64,000 bases of DNA from Polyangium spumosum. Its GTDB lineage: Bacteria; Myxococcota_A; Polyangia; Polyangiales; Polyangiaceae. Both the position numbers and the translations under genes were made by a program. The number at the start of each line of letters is the position of its first letter. Positions within the stretch are counted from its first letter, which is position 1. Positions 37,439-46,987 of the stretch are shown here, one piece after another. The DNA lies in the NCBI RefSeq assembly GCF_009649845.1, contig NZ_WJIE01000008.1, forward strand, positions 330,604-394,603, read 5' to 3'. The notes under the pieces are model-generated. The model was given only the letters and a program-made list of their open reading frames with translations. It had not been told where the DNA came from and ran no database searches.

Positions 37439-39228
37439 ATCAGCCTACGCTCGGTTTGCTCGAGAAGCTGCGGCCTCCGTCGGGGTTCCGAACGGAAGCT
37501 GCGCTCGGCGCTACCTACTCCGCCGACCTCCTGACCTGCATGGCCGTCCTGACGACCCTGGACGGCGGTGAGGGCGAGCGGGTTCAATATGGCCGCGTCG
37601 AGGCTTTCCGTGCCCTCGATCGCCTTCGCGACAAGGTCCGCATCTGCCATCAGGCGGGCCGCGTGAGCCGCCGTGACGGCTCGAAATACCCCTCCCTGGC
37701 GCTGCTCGACCGGGTGCTCGTGCCCATCCGGGTCCCCGGGCGCGGCTCGTTCCATCCGAAGGTGTGGATCGTACGTCAGGTGGACGGAGAGGGCCACGAG
37801 CGGTTTGTCCTCATCGTCAGCTCCCGCAATATCACCACCTCGACCGACTGGGACCTCGGCATTGTCATCGAGGGGATGCTGGGAGGAGCTGGCAAGGCGC
37901 TGCCACGGGTCAGGGAATTCGCCCAGCATGCGCTAACACTCGCTGGCGAGCCCGCGCGGATCGAGACGTTCGGCAAGCTGGACGACGTACGGTGGACAGT
38001 GACACCGCCTATCAAGGAGATGGCGTTCGACTTCCAGAAGGGGGGCGAGGTGCCACAGCAGCTCCATCCCGCGTGGAGCGGCTTCGACGCGCGACCTTCA
38101 CGCGTGCTGCTGCTCTCACCGTTCATCGACGCTCGTATGGTCGGCGAGGCTGCGAAGCGCTGGAGCAGCGCGCCGAAGCGGAGGCTCGTCGCGGGCCCAG
38201 AGGGGCTCCTGTGCGTCGCGCTCGGGCCCAAGTGCGAGGCGCTCCGGGCGCTCGAGCCGCGCCAGATCGTCGCCGCGCCCGAGGCGCCCGAGCCCGCGGA
38301 AGACGAGACCGGCGCCGAAAGTGAGGATGAGATCGAGCATGTGCGCGCCCTCCACGCCAAGGTGATCGCCATCGATGACGGCCGGCGCGGCACGGTCATT
38401 CTCGGCAGCAACAACCTGACGGGTCCGGGCTGGTGCGGCGGCAGCACCGAGGCATTCGTGCGCCTCGTCGGGCCGGCGGCGCTCTGCGATCCGTTGTGGG
38501 ATTGGGCCACCGCGGAGGCGCAAGACTTCGACTTTCCGGCGCCGGGCACGCCGCCACCTGAGCCGCCGATCCTCGAAAAGGTCAAGGACGAACTGCATGC
38601 CGTGTCATTCCGGCTGGAGGAGGCCGGCGCGCATGCGCCTTCCCGTCTGGTGATGCTCGATCCCCCGGCGCTCGAGCTCCCGGACGGTATTCGCATGGAA
38701 GTCGCGCGTTACACGATGCCGGGCCAGGCGACGCTTTTTCCGACAGGCGCGAGCACCGTGACGCTCCCCGGCTGTACGACCGCGCTGAGGACACGCTTCA
38801 TTGTCTGTACCCTTCGCCAGGGTGACGAGAAAACGTCCTGGATCGCAGCGGCCGATCTGGAGCCGCCCGTCGACGAGGAGAGGGACCGCGCCCTCGTCGC
38901 GCGGCTCCTCGGGGTCCGCGAGTTTCTCGCCTATCTCCAATCCCTCCGCGCCGACGAGGCCATTACGGGGAGCGTCGAGGGCGCGCTCGAGGGCGACGCG
39001 CCGGAGGAGACGCAGCAGCACGGGCGCGCGGCGCTCGACGGGGGCGTACACCTCGAGGAGCTTTTACGTCAGCTCGTCAAGGCGCCCGACGCGTTCGATG
39101 AGATGGACCGCGCCGTCCAGCGGTACGGCGAGCTGATCAAGCGCGGCCAGATCCCCGAGGACGAGCGCGTGCTGCTCTCTCGGTTCCTCGAAGCCTGGGC
39201 AGCCATCCGCGAGGCATTCCGGCCATGA
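37435..39228 (+). CDS. Phospholipase D-like nuclease of DUF6361 operon
   Basis: 597 aa from ATG 37435, overlapping the previous stop by four bases. Two HKD half-sites are visible: FHPKVWIV near residue 107 followed by VSSRNITTS, and LHAKVIAID near 308 followed by LGSNNLTGPG. Two half-sites in one chain make a complete PLD active site, so a phosphodiesterase or nuclease acting on DNA or RNA is expected. An acidic insert (PAEDETGAESEDEIE) precedes the second site. The C-terminal ~200 residues are unassigned. It is translationally coupled to the helicase gene downstream (ATGA), which suggests a stoichiometric complex. Lipid hydrolysis is unlikely given the context. Confidence 0.82.
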   Translation: MNQPTLGLLEKLRPPSGFRTEAALGATYSADLLTCMAVLTTLDGGEGERVQYGRVEAFRALDRLRDKVRICHQAGRVSRRDGSKYPSLALLDRVLVPIRVPGRGSFHPKVWIVRQVDGEGHERFVLIVSSRNITTSTDWDLGIVIEGMLGGAGKALPRVREFAQHALTLAGEPARIETFGKLDDVRWTVTPPIKEMAFDFQKGGEVPQQLHPAWSGFDARPSRVLLLSPFIDARMVGEAAKRWSSAPKRRLVAGPEGLLCVALGPKCEALRALEPRQIVAAPEAPEPAEDETGAESEDEIEHVRALHAKVIAIDDGRRGTVILGSNNLTGPGWCGGSTEAFVRLVGPAALCDPLWDWATAEAQDFDFPAPGTPPPEPPILEKVKDELHAVSFRLEEAGAHAPSRLVMLDPPALELPDGIRMEVARYTMPGQATLFPTGASTVTLPGCTTALRTRFIVCTLRQGDEKTSWIAAADLEPPVDEERDRALVARLLGVREFLAYLQSLRADEAITGSVEGALEGDAPEETQQHGRAALDGGVHLEELLRQLVKAPDAFDEMDRAVQRYGELIKRGQIPEDERVLLSRFLEAWAAIREAFRP

Positions 39229-42200
39229 CCACGTCACCGTCGTCGCAGAAGGGGCGCAAGCCATTCCAGGAGGCGACCGTGCGCCACGCGGTCGCGCGGC
39301 TCCGCGATCCTGCGGGCTCGCGGCGATTCCTCGTCGCCGACGAGGTCGGGCTCGGAAAGACCCTCGTCGCGCAAGGTATTCTCCAGCACCTCGCGACCGG
39401 CCCACGACCGCTCAATGTCTTTTACGTCTGCTCGAGCCTCACGATCGCGAACCAGAACCGCGATAGTCTGTTGGAGGTCCTGCCCGAATCCGAGCGCAAA
39501 ACAGCGTCGGTGAACGTCGATCGGCCGACCCTGCTCCCCTGGACCAACCCGCCGGCGAGCAATCGTTTCACGTTGTGCACGCTCACCCCGGGGACGCTCC
39601 CGATCAAGGGCTCCTCGCGCGGGCGTGTAGATGAGCGCGCATCCATCTGGTGCCTCCTCCGCGAGGGGCTTCCGCACGCCGGGGAGAGGGAGCTCGAAGC
39701 GCTCGAGGAGAAGCTGAAGCTTGTCCAGGATCCCACATGGAGGACCGCCGTCGATCCACGCTCCAGTGGTCCGATGCTCCAGAGGATGCGCGACCTCGCC
39801 GCCCCTTTCCTGACGGAAGTGCGCACGCTGCTACGGTTGCCAGGAGCGAACGATCGCGCGGTCGCAAAGGCGCTTCTGCACCGCTTCGACGACGATCTCT
39901 ACGGTACGGTTCAGGCGCTACGCAAGCGGCTCGGTCGCCTCGGTCTCCAGAAGTTACGACCCGACCTCGTCATCCTCGACGAGTTCCAGCGCTTCTTCGA
40001 GATCCTGGAGCCTTTTCGCGGAACGGCTGACGACGCCACACAGCCGCCCCCTCCGACCGAGGACGAAGCGCCCGCCGACACGGACGAAGACGAGGACGCC
40101 AATGGCCTGCTCCGCCTCCTCTTGGACGCGCGAGGGGAGGAGGCTGGCCCGGCGATCCTACTGCTCTCGGCGACCCCCTATCGTCCGCCTGCCGGTGGCA
40201 TCGATGGCGCGGGGCTCGGCCATTACGAGCAGTTCTTCCGGCTGCTGGAATTCCTTCATGGTGCCCAGGCGAAGATTGAGGTTCCCGCACTTCGCACGCT
40301 GTTCCGGCGTTATGGAACGCTCCTCCGCGAAGCGTCTCCCGGGGAAACCGAGGTCCTCCAGCTGCGGGACGATATCCAGGATCGCCTATTTCGCGTGATA
40401 GCACGCACCGAGCGCGCTGGCCTCCTCGGCGCCGATGCTCGCTCGACGGCCCCCGAGCGGCGGCCCGTCGGGCTACACGCGGACGACGTACGCATCTATC
40501 GTCACCTCTGGGCCTCAGCCAGCGAGGAGGATCAGAGCGCCGTGACGCCCTACTGGAGCTCGATTCCTTATCCACTTCAGATGATGGATCAGGGCTATCT
40601 GCTCCAAAAGCGCGCCCGTCCAGCCCCCCTTGTCGCGTCCTCCGAGCGCACGCTACTCCTTCGCGCTCGTCAGGTGCGCCGCTACGAGGATCTCGCGCCG
40701 CCGCACCCGCGCATGCGCACCCTGCTCGATGAAGTGGGCGGTCCCTTGCTCGGGCTTCCCTGGCTTCCGCCGTCGTTGCCCTGGTGGCCGCTCGACGGAC
40801 GCTTCCGCGAAGCCGCGGACCAGGCGAGCCGGACGGGAGGACTTTCGAAAGTCCTGCTCTTTTCACGCTTCCGCGCCGTGCCGCGCGCAGTCGCGTCGCT
40901 CCTCAGTTACGAATCCGAGCGGCGCGTGTATGCCGAGGCCCGCGATCGCGGTCGGAGCTACGACTACAACGCGCGCCGCCGGGGCGGTCGCGACGAAGAA
41001 GGGACGCCGGAGCCCGATCTCGAGGCGCTCCCGGCCCCGTCGTTCAACTGGCAATCGCGGCAGCGGGAGACCGGCGAGCGCGACCTCGACCACGCGTTGC
41101 TCAGCCTCTTCATCCCCGCGCCCCGCCTCGGCGAGATTGGCGACCCGCAGCGGATCGCCGGGTTCGCGCGCGGCGATCTTCGCCGCAGCGACGCCATCGA
41201 AGCCGTGCTCGCAGAATTGCAGAGATGCTTGGCAGGGCAGGGGAGCGAGGTGCGGGTCCGGCAGGGCGGTCGCCCCGGCCAGGCCTGGCGCGCGCTGATT
41301 TGCCTGGAGAGAAGGCACGAGCCGACGTGGCCGCTCTTTCGTGAGGCACTCGAAGGCTGGGCCGATCAGACGAAGAACCAGGTCGCCAAGGCGGTCGTGC
41401 GCACCTGGCTCCGCGAGGCGCAGACCGCGGGCGCGCTGGGGCGGGAGCCGATATCGATCACCGAGAACGATCTCGAGGAGCTCGCGGAGCTCGCGCTCGT
41501 GGGGCCCGGCGTGGTGCTTCACCGGGCGTCAAAGCGGGTGTTCGGCAGCGCATGCGACGCCAGGTTGCGCATGCGCCGTTCGGTCGACATCGCGCTCGGC
41601 GCCCTGCGCACATACCTCGACGAACCCGAGTTTCACCTCACGCTTGCCGTCCGCGGGCGCGCCACGCTCAACCACCCGGACAACGTGCGCAAGGCCATCT
41701 GGCACGGCAACTTCGAGGCCGTGCTCGACGAGTATTTCGCCATCCACGCCGGGCTCGGCGCGCAGCACATCGATCCCGGGCGGGAGCGCAAAGCGCTCGA
41801 TGCCCTGGAGCAAGCGCTCGCCATTCGTGTCTCGAGCATTCAGGCCAAGAGCCTTGAAGGGACAGATGCCCCGGCGTTCCGGCTGCGCTGCCACGCCGCC
41901 ATGCCTTTCGGACTCTCGCCGGAAAAGGAGGAGCGGTCCGACGACGACCGCCCGGAGACACGCCCGGATGCCCTCCGTCAGGCATACAATTCGCCCTTTC
42001 GTCCCTTCGTGCTGGCGACGACATCCATCGGACAGGAAGGGCTCGACTTCCATGTCTACTGCGATCGCCTGGTGCATTGGGACCTGCCTTCGTCGCCGGT
42101 GGACCTCGAGCAGCGTGACGGCCGGATCAATCGTTACGGCGGTCTCGCGATCCGGAAGGTCCTGGCGCGGCCCTACGCCGAGCATGTCGCCCCGATTCCG

Positions 42201-42548
42201 GTGGAGGGCAGCCCTTGGCTCGCCCTTTCGCGCTCCCTTCCGGAAACGTGCGAGGGCATGGCGCCTTGGTGGGGCACGGAGGGGGCGGTCATCCGCCGGA
42301 GCGTCTTCCTCCCGCCGCTCGCCCGACAGGAGGGCGAGCTCGATCGCCTCCTCGCCAGCCTGTCGCATTATCGCCTCGCGCTCGGCCAGTCCGATCCGGA
42401 GCAACTTCTCCGGGCGCTCCACCGTCGGCTCGAGGGCGCCGGCACGGAGGAGGCGCGCGCCGCCCTCCATGCCTGGCTGCGGGAAGCGCAGATCGACCTC
42501 GCGCCCGTTCGCCGGGGCCCGCCGCCCGAGGAGGGGCCGCTCTCATAG
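39225..42548 (+). CDS. SNF2/SF2-type helicase of DUF6361 operon
   Basis: 1107 aa, start overlapping the PLD gene stop (ATGA). Helicase motifs: DEVGLGKTLVAQG near residue 43, LVILDEFQRFFEI near 252 (DEFQ in place of DEAH), LLLSATPYR near 315, and the C-terminal lobe EGLDFHVYCDRLVHWDLP with QRDGRINRYGG near 962. A large insert (~450-880) separates the two lobes, including an Arg/Tyr-rich patch (RRVYAEARDRGRSYDYNARR). It is expected to be an ATP-driven DNA translocase feeding the PLD nuclease. The 3' end overlaps the convergent AIPR gene by six bases. Confidence 0.82.
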   Translation: MTTSPSSQKGRKPFQEATVRHAVARLRDPAGSRRFLVADEVGLGKTLVAQGILQHLATGPRPLNVFYVCSSLTIANQNRDSLLEVLPESERKTASVNVDRPTLLPWTNPPASNRFTLCTLTPGTLPIKGSSRGRVDERASIWCLLREGLPHAGERELEALEEKLKLVQDPTWRTAVDPRSSGPMLQRMRDLAAPFLTEVRTLLRLPGANDRAVAKALLHRFDDDLYGTVQALRKRLGRLGLQKLRPDLVILDEFQRFFEILEPFRGTADDATQPPPPTEDEAPADTDEDEDANGLLRLLLDARGEEAGPAILLLSATPYRPPAGGIDGAGLGHYEQFFRLLEFLHGAQAKIEVPALRTLFRRYGTLLREASPGETEVLQLRDDIQDRLFRVIARTERAGLLGADARSTAPERRPVGLHADDVRIYRHLWASASEEDQSAVTPYWSSIPYPLQMMDQGYLLQKRARPAPLVASSERTLLLRARQVRRYEDLAPPHPRMRTLLDEVGGPLLGLPWLPPSLPWWPLDGRFREAADQASRTGGLSKVLLFSRFRAVPRAVASLLSYESERRVYAEARDRGRSYDYNARRRGGRDEEGTPEPDLEALPAPSFNWQSRQRETGERDLDHALLSLFIPAPRLGEIGDPQRIAGFARGDLRRSDAIEAVLAELQRCLAGQGSEVRVRQGGRPGQAWRALICLERRHEPTWPLFREALEGWADQTKNQVAKAVVRTWLREAQTAGALGREPISITENDLEELAELALVGPGVVLHRASKRVFGSACDARLRMRRSVDIALGALRTYLDEPEFHLTLAVRGRATLNHPDNVRKAIWHGNFEAVLDEYFAIHAGLGAQHIDPGRERKALDALEQALAIRVSSIQAKSLEGTDAPAFRLRCHAAMPFGLSPEKEERSDDDRPETRPDALRQAYNSPFRPFVLATTSIGQEGLDFHVYCDRLVHWDLPSSPVDLEQRDGRINRYGGLAIRKVLARPYAEHVAPIPVEGSPWLALSRSLPETCEGMAPWWGTEGAVIRRSVFLPPLARQEGELDRLLASLSHYRLALGQSDPEQLLRALHRRLEGAGTEEARAALHAWLREAQIDLAPVRRGPPPEEGPLS

Positions 42549-44309
42549 TCCCTGCTTGGTCCAGCCGTATTTCTCCTCCGCCACCTCCACGCAGCGCGCG
42601 TAGAGGGCCTTGGTCCGGAGGAAGCTGAGGCGCTCAGCGTCGAGCTGCTCCTTGTATTTCGGATCAGCGACCGCCTCGCGGATCACGTGCCGCACCTTAG
42701 ACACGCCGAGCGAAAGTAGCTCCTGCGTGAAGTCGGCCTCGACCGTCAACGTGGTCCCGAAACCTTCGAGCCATGCCGTGAGCTTCGCCTGGTTCAGCAC
42801 GCCCTGCACGAGCAGCGCCCAGAGCAGGTTCTTCGCGCGCGGGACGTACCAGTAGCCCTTGCCGGCCCCATCGATCTCCCGCGCGACCTTGTTCAAGCGG
42901 TATTGGATCTTGTAGGCGAGCAGAATACGGCGTGCGTCGGTCTTGAGGTACTTCTCGGCGAAACACGAGCGGTACTGGCTCTCGGATTCGAATACCTCGT
43001 TGAGCCGAGACATTCGATCCACCTCGCCCTGTGCCGCGAGGAAGGTCCGCGCCAGGCGCCGTATCTCCATCGCTCGACGATGGCTCGGCTCGAAGCCTTG
43101 CTCGAGCAATTCCTCCTCCGAGAGGCTCGCGAAGAGCCTCTCCTGCCGCTCATACAAGAGCCCGTCGAGCTCGTCGCGGAACTTGTCCTGGAACTCGAGC
43201 TGGATAGGGTCGCTGGCGCGGAGGTTGACCGGATCGACGGGGTTCTGGCGGTTCGTGTTGATGGTGACGGCCGTAATGAAGGACGGCTGGGCGTGGGTCA
43301 CAATTTTGGCCAGGACGCGGACCTCCTCCAGTCGGTCTGCTTGCTCGGCGGGTGCCTTAGCAAATTCGGAGCTCTCGACGAACTTCGTCAGGCTCGTGAT
43401 CGTTTGCGCCCCGTTGAGCACGCGGGGCTCGGTGAGGTGAATGCGGTCGTCGTCGACCTCGAGGTGCTCGGCTGCAATGGTGATCCCGTTGTGATTGAAG
43501 ATGAACGCCGAAGCGGGGGCCTTGCCCTCCACGACGTCGGCGAGCGCGGCGCGGATCTTGCGATTGATCGGTCCGTCGGGGTCGAGCCCGGCCCGGATGT
43601 TGCGCTCGAACAGCCTCTGGCCCATCTCGCGGTACATCCGGTACAGGTCGAGCAGGCGAACGAAGCCGACATGCAGCGCCTCTCCGGCCTCGGTCACGCT
43701 CACGATGGAGGACGGCAGCGACAGGTCGTAACGGTGGGTGATGCGGGTATGGCCACCGACGCGTCCTCGCGTCTCGTTGGAGATGAACTGAAACGTGAGG
43801 GTGACCTCGCGGCCCGGGAATGAGCGGTCGATGACGTACTTCTTCGCCTCCAGATCTTCGCGGAGCGCGTCGAGCGTGGCGCTCTGGTCAGCGTCGTTCG
43901 GGTCGCCGTTGTAGACAAAGTGGATCAGCACTTTGTCGATGACCGACTGATCCTCGTGCAATCGGTTGCGCAGCTCGGCCAGGAGCCGTCCTGGTGCCTC
44001 GGGCGCGGGGCAGAAGATCCGCTCCATCCCCTCGCGTGCAAGCCGTCGAAGCGGCTCCTTGAATGCCTGGTGCTGCGCTGCCCACTGGAACTGGAAGAGG
44101 TACAGGTTACGACGATGGATGTCGACGTGGAAGGCATTGATGCCCTCGGAGGCTTCCTCGCCGAAGGCGATGTTGCGTGCGACCTGCTCGGACGTTTTCT
44201 CGAACTCCCGCGTCAGGTAGAGCAGCGCGAAGTAGTCCTCCCTCGAGCCCCCGTATCGCGACTTGTACTGTGCGTATGCCTGATCCAGCTCGCGCTTCGT
44301 GATGCCCAT
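42543..44309 (-). CDS. AIPR family (abortive phage infection) protein
   Basis: 588 aa. The central region carries the AIPR hallmarks: QRLFERNIRAGLDPDGPINRK near residue 230-250, AFIFNHNGITIAAE near 273 and RVLNGAQTITSLTKF near 295, followed by a Lys/Gln segment ending INTNRQNPVD. AIPR proteins are known abortive-infection factors and also accompany restriction-type systems; the molecular activity is not settled. The gene follows drmC by about 23 bp on the same strand, so it is probably the last gene of the drmA-drmB-drmC transcript, and it converges on the DUF6361-operon helicase. It may be an added effector for DISARM or an independent module. Confidence 0.82.
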   Translation of the reverse strand: MGITKRELDQAYAQYKSRYGGSREDYFALLYLTREFEKTSEQVARNIAFGEEASEGINAFHVDIHRRNLYLFQFQWAAQHQAFKEPLRRLAREGMERIFCPAPEAPGRLLAELRNRLHEDQSVIDKVLIHFVYNGDPNDADQSATLDALREDLEAKKYVIDRSFPGREVTLTFQFISNETRGRVGGHTRITHRYDLSLPSSIVSVTEAGEALHVGFVRLLDLYRMYREMGQRLFERNIRAGLDPDGPINRKIRAALADVVEGKAPASAFIFNHNGITIAAEHLEVDDDRIHLTEPRVLNGAQTITSLTKFVESSEFAKAPAEQADRLEEVRVLAKIVTHAQPSFITAVTINTNRQNPVDPVNLRASDPIQLEFQDKFRDELDGLLYERQERLFASLSEEELLEQGFEPSHRRAMEIRRLARTFLAAQGEVDRMSRLNEVFESESQYRSCFAEKYLKTDARRILLAYKIQYRLNKVAREIDGAGKGYWYVPRAKNLLWALLVQGVLNQAKLTAWLEGFGTTLTVEADFTQELLSLGVSKVRHVIREAVADPKYKEQLDAERLSFLRTKALYARCVEVAEEKYGWTKQGL

Positions 44310-44330
44310 GTCTGCCGATTGCTCCGCCCG

Positions 44331-45104
44331 TCAGCCTGCGACGTACTCCCCCGCGATCCCAGCATCAATTAGTCCCAGCCACTGCCCTCCGAGGTAACTC
44401 GCGAAGCTCGGATCCTCGATCAAGACCCCCACCTCGATGTTCCGCTCCTGTCCTCGCTGCGTGAAATTTGCACTCGACACGAACGCCTTCACGCCGTCGA
44501 CCACCACGCACTTCGCATGCATGCTGCAATAGGGCGGCCCAGGCTTGAGCGCCCGCTTGTCGTAGTAGACCCGCGGGCGTGGCTCCCCGAAGGGCCAATT
44601 CTCGGCCAAAAACTTCCCGAAGCACCGCGCGAGGTGCGCCTCCACGTCGGCGCCGCGCTCGATCTGCGGAACGTCCACGAAGAACCTCGCGCTGACGTTG
44701 TGCTGCAGCATGGAACCATGAAGCGGCGCCAGCACCTCCTTTGCGTGGTCGAAGCTGTAGCCGGCCAGGATCACGCTTTCCCGCGCCCCCTCGAACAGCG
44801 CGCGCAGCACCACCGCCGTGTCCCGCGCCGTGCCGGCAGGCGCCTCCGGACCCGTCCACACGAGCTCCGGCGTCGGCTTGCGGTCCTCGCGCTCGGCCAG
44901 CGCAACGTCGAGCACCGCGAGGCACGCGGCGGTCTTATGGCCGGCAAGGGCGTACTCGATCGCGTCGATCTGGTGGCGTATGCCGAAGCCTACCAGCGAC
45001 GCCCGATCGATTGGCGCTCGCAAGCGCCCCGACGCGATCGCCTCCCGGAGCTCCGCGAGCACCGTCGTGCTCACGTTCTTCAAGCTCGCGCGGCCGGTCG
45101 TCAT
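44331..45104 (-). CDS. drmC: DISARM DrmC, phospholipase D-like protein
   Basis: 257 aa from ATG 45104, which shares one base with the drmB stop (TGATG). It has a PLD fold: ESVILAGYSFDHAKEVL in the first half, then a single canonical HKD site SMHAKCVVVDGVKAFVSSAN near residue 198. A single HKD implies dimerisation for activity. DrmC is the small PLD protein of all DISARM classes; published work on Bacillus DISARM found it not essential for protection in that system. Position after drmB and motif content both support the call. Confidence 0.85.
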   Translation of the reverse strand: MTTGRASLKNVSTTVLAELREAIASGRLRAPIDRASLVGFGIRHQIDAIEYALAGHKTAACLAVLDVALAEREDRKPTPELVWTGPEAPAGTARDTAVVLRALFEGARESVILAGYSFDHAKEVLAPLHGSMLQHNVSARFFVDVPQIERGADVEAHLARCFGKFLAENWPFGEPRPRVYYDKRALKPGPPYCSMHAKCVVVDGVKAFVSSANFTQRGQERNIEVGVLIEDPSFASYLGGQWLGLIDAGIAGEYVAG

Positions 45105-46987
45105 CACGGGCGCTCTCGGAAGAAGGCCAGCTCGGGGTCATTGCCGATCGTGGGTACGACCAGCGCGCGGTCGAGGAAGCGGTTGAACCACTCGCACGAG
45201 CACTCGGCGATGTACAGGCAGCCGTGGCATGCGGCTCCCTCCGTGCGGCGGTCGCTCGACTCCGAGCTCGGGTCGTGCGCGGCGCAGACCGGGTCGTTCG
45301 AGCACAGGCGGCCGAGATCCCAGGCCTCACGCAGATGATAGCGGATCCGCCGGCCCTCCTCGACGAGACCACCGAGCGTGCCCTCGCTACCGGTCGTGCC
45401 CGTCGTGAGCATCACGGCGGCCATGTTCGGCCCGCCCACCTCGGCCTGCCCGCAATAGATTCGCTCGCGGATGGCGCTGGCCGCGTAGCCGCATTCGAGG
45501 CTTACTGCGGTGAGCAAGAGGTGCGAGAGCGAGTGCAGCAAGAAAAACCGCACGCCCGGAAACTCGCCCCGTCCCGTGGCCTCGAAGGCGCGCAGGAGCA
45601 GCTCCGCGCGCTTCACGACCGCATCCCGCTTCTCCCACTTGTGGAGCACCTCCTCGTCGAGCTCCACGAAGACGCCCTCGCCGCGGACCTCCGCGGCCGG
45701 CAGCCATTTCTCGTTCCCCGTGGGCAGCGTGAGCACCGCGGGCTTCACCTTGCGCGCAGCAAAGTCGTATTCGCCTTGCAGGTTGGCGCCGATCGAATCG
45801 AACCGGCTGAAGCTCACCTGCACGCGTACCTCGCGCAGCTCGGGCACGACGACGAGACCCCGAATGCCCGGCGGCAGATCGAGGCGGTGCTTCGGCACGC
45901 GGTAGGCGGCGAACTGAACGCCCGGCTCGGGTACGATGCCCTGCTGCTCGAGCGGCGCCGTGACCATTCGGTCATATTCCGCGCTGCGCAAAGGGCGCTC
46001 CGACGTCGCGGTCGACGCCTCGTTCTCGGCGCGAATCGCCGCGATCACCTGCTCGGGCGGGGTTTTACCCACGGCGCTGGCCACGTGATCCATCAGCTCC
46101 ATGATCATCGAGAGCTGCGCGACGGTCGTGACCTTCTGGACGGCCTTCCAGACCTCCTTGTCCCGCAGCCGCAGGCGCAGCGGGTCCGGCTCCGGATCGG
46201 GCAGGCGCAGCGCGCTCACGACCTGGGCAAAGTAGGCGTGCGACGCCGTGCGCACGAGCAACTCGACATTCTGGTCGCATTTCTCGTTCGCCGCGCGCCC
46301 ACCGAGCCAGGGACGGTCGCCATTGCAATGGTAGGGTAACGCCATGGCGCGACTCATGGCGGTGCTGGCGTCGCAGTTGGCGCATCGGACGAAGATGCGC
46401 GCGACGTCGCCGAGCGCCTTCTCGATCAGGTAGAGCTCCTGCCGATCGCAAACGCCGCCCTCGCGGTCCATGTGGGCGAACGGAATCCACGGGAAGTCCG
46501 AGAGGTGCCCGCGCTTGCACGCGGCCACGAAACGCACGGGCACGGCGCTCGACCACTTGTTCTTCGCGCATTGATGGCGGTAGCGGCCGTTCTTGTTCTC
46601 GAACTGCTCCGATGCACGCGCCAGCCGGTGGCAATGCTGGCATACGAACCAGCGGGGGAACTCGAGGGCGCGGACGCCGACACGCGTGTCGGGGTCGCGG
46701 GCGTCGCCTTCCGGGGGCATCCGGAAGTAGCCCTCGCGCGCCAGATCGAGGTCCGGGTCGAGCGCCTTGAGGCGGGGGATGAGCGAGCGCCGCAGCCGCG
46801 GATCGTCCAGCGTCACATGGCCCTCGCGGCCGTAGCCCCAGTGCTCGAGGCTGCCGATGACGACGGCGCGGTCGACGAGATCGACCATTGCGCCGGGCCC
46901 GAACGTCGTGACGAGCTGGCTCTGTCGGAGCTGGCCATCCGGGCGCGCCCCTTTGGCGCCGTCCTTCTTCTTTTTCGGGTCGATCAT
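45104..46987 (-). CDS. drmB: DISARM DrmB (DUF1998 protein)
   Basis: 627 aa from ATG 46987, with AGAGGGG just upstream and a 4-bp overlap with drmA (ATGA). A leading Lys-rich stretch precedes QSQLVTTFGPGAMVDL, a typical DrmB start. Several Cys/His pairs (FVCQHCHRLA, ACKRGHLSDF, RCANCDAST) suggest zinc binding. The DUF1998 signature FFLLHSLSHLLL is near residue 485, and the end is Cys-rich (HGCLYIAECSCEW). In DISARM, DrmA and DrmB form the core DNA-engaging complex that recognises and restricts incoming phage DNA. The ATGA overlaps give drmA-drmB-drmC strict co-translation. Confidence 0.88.
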   Translation of the reverse strand: MIDPKKKKDGAKGARPDGQLRQSQLVTTFGPGAMVDLVDRAVVIGSLEHWGYGREGHVTLDDPRLRRSLIPRLKALDPDLDLAREGYFRMPPEGDARDPDTRVGVRALEFPRWFVCQHCHRLARASEQFENKNGRYRHQCAKNKWSSAVPVRFVAACKRGHLSDFPWIPFAHMDREGGVCDRQELYLIEKALGDVARIFVRCANCDASTAMSRAMALPYHCNGDRPWLGGRAANEKCDQNVELLVRTASHAYFAQVVSALRLPDPEPDPLRLRLRDKEVWKAVQKVTTVAQLSMIMELMDHVASAVGKTPPEQVIAAIRAENEASTATSERPLRSAEYDRMVTAPLEQQGIVPEPGVQFAAYRVPKHRLDLPPGIRGLVVVPELREVRVQVSFSRFDSIGANLQGEYDFAARKVKPAVLTLPTGNEKWLPAAEVRGEGVFVELDEEVLHKWEKRDAVVKRAELLLRAFEATGRGEFPGVRFFLLHSLSHLLLTAVSLECGYAASAIRERIYCGQAEVGGPNMAAVMLTTGTTGSEGTLGGLVEEGRRIRYHLREAWDLGRLCSNDPVCAAHDPSSESSDRRTEGAACHGCLYIAECSCEWFNRFLDRALVVPTIGNDPELAFFRERP

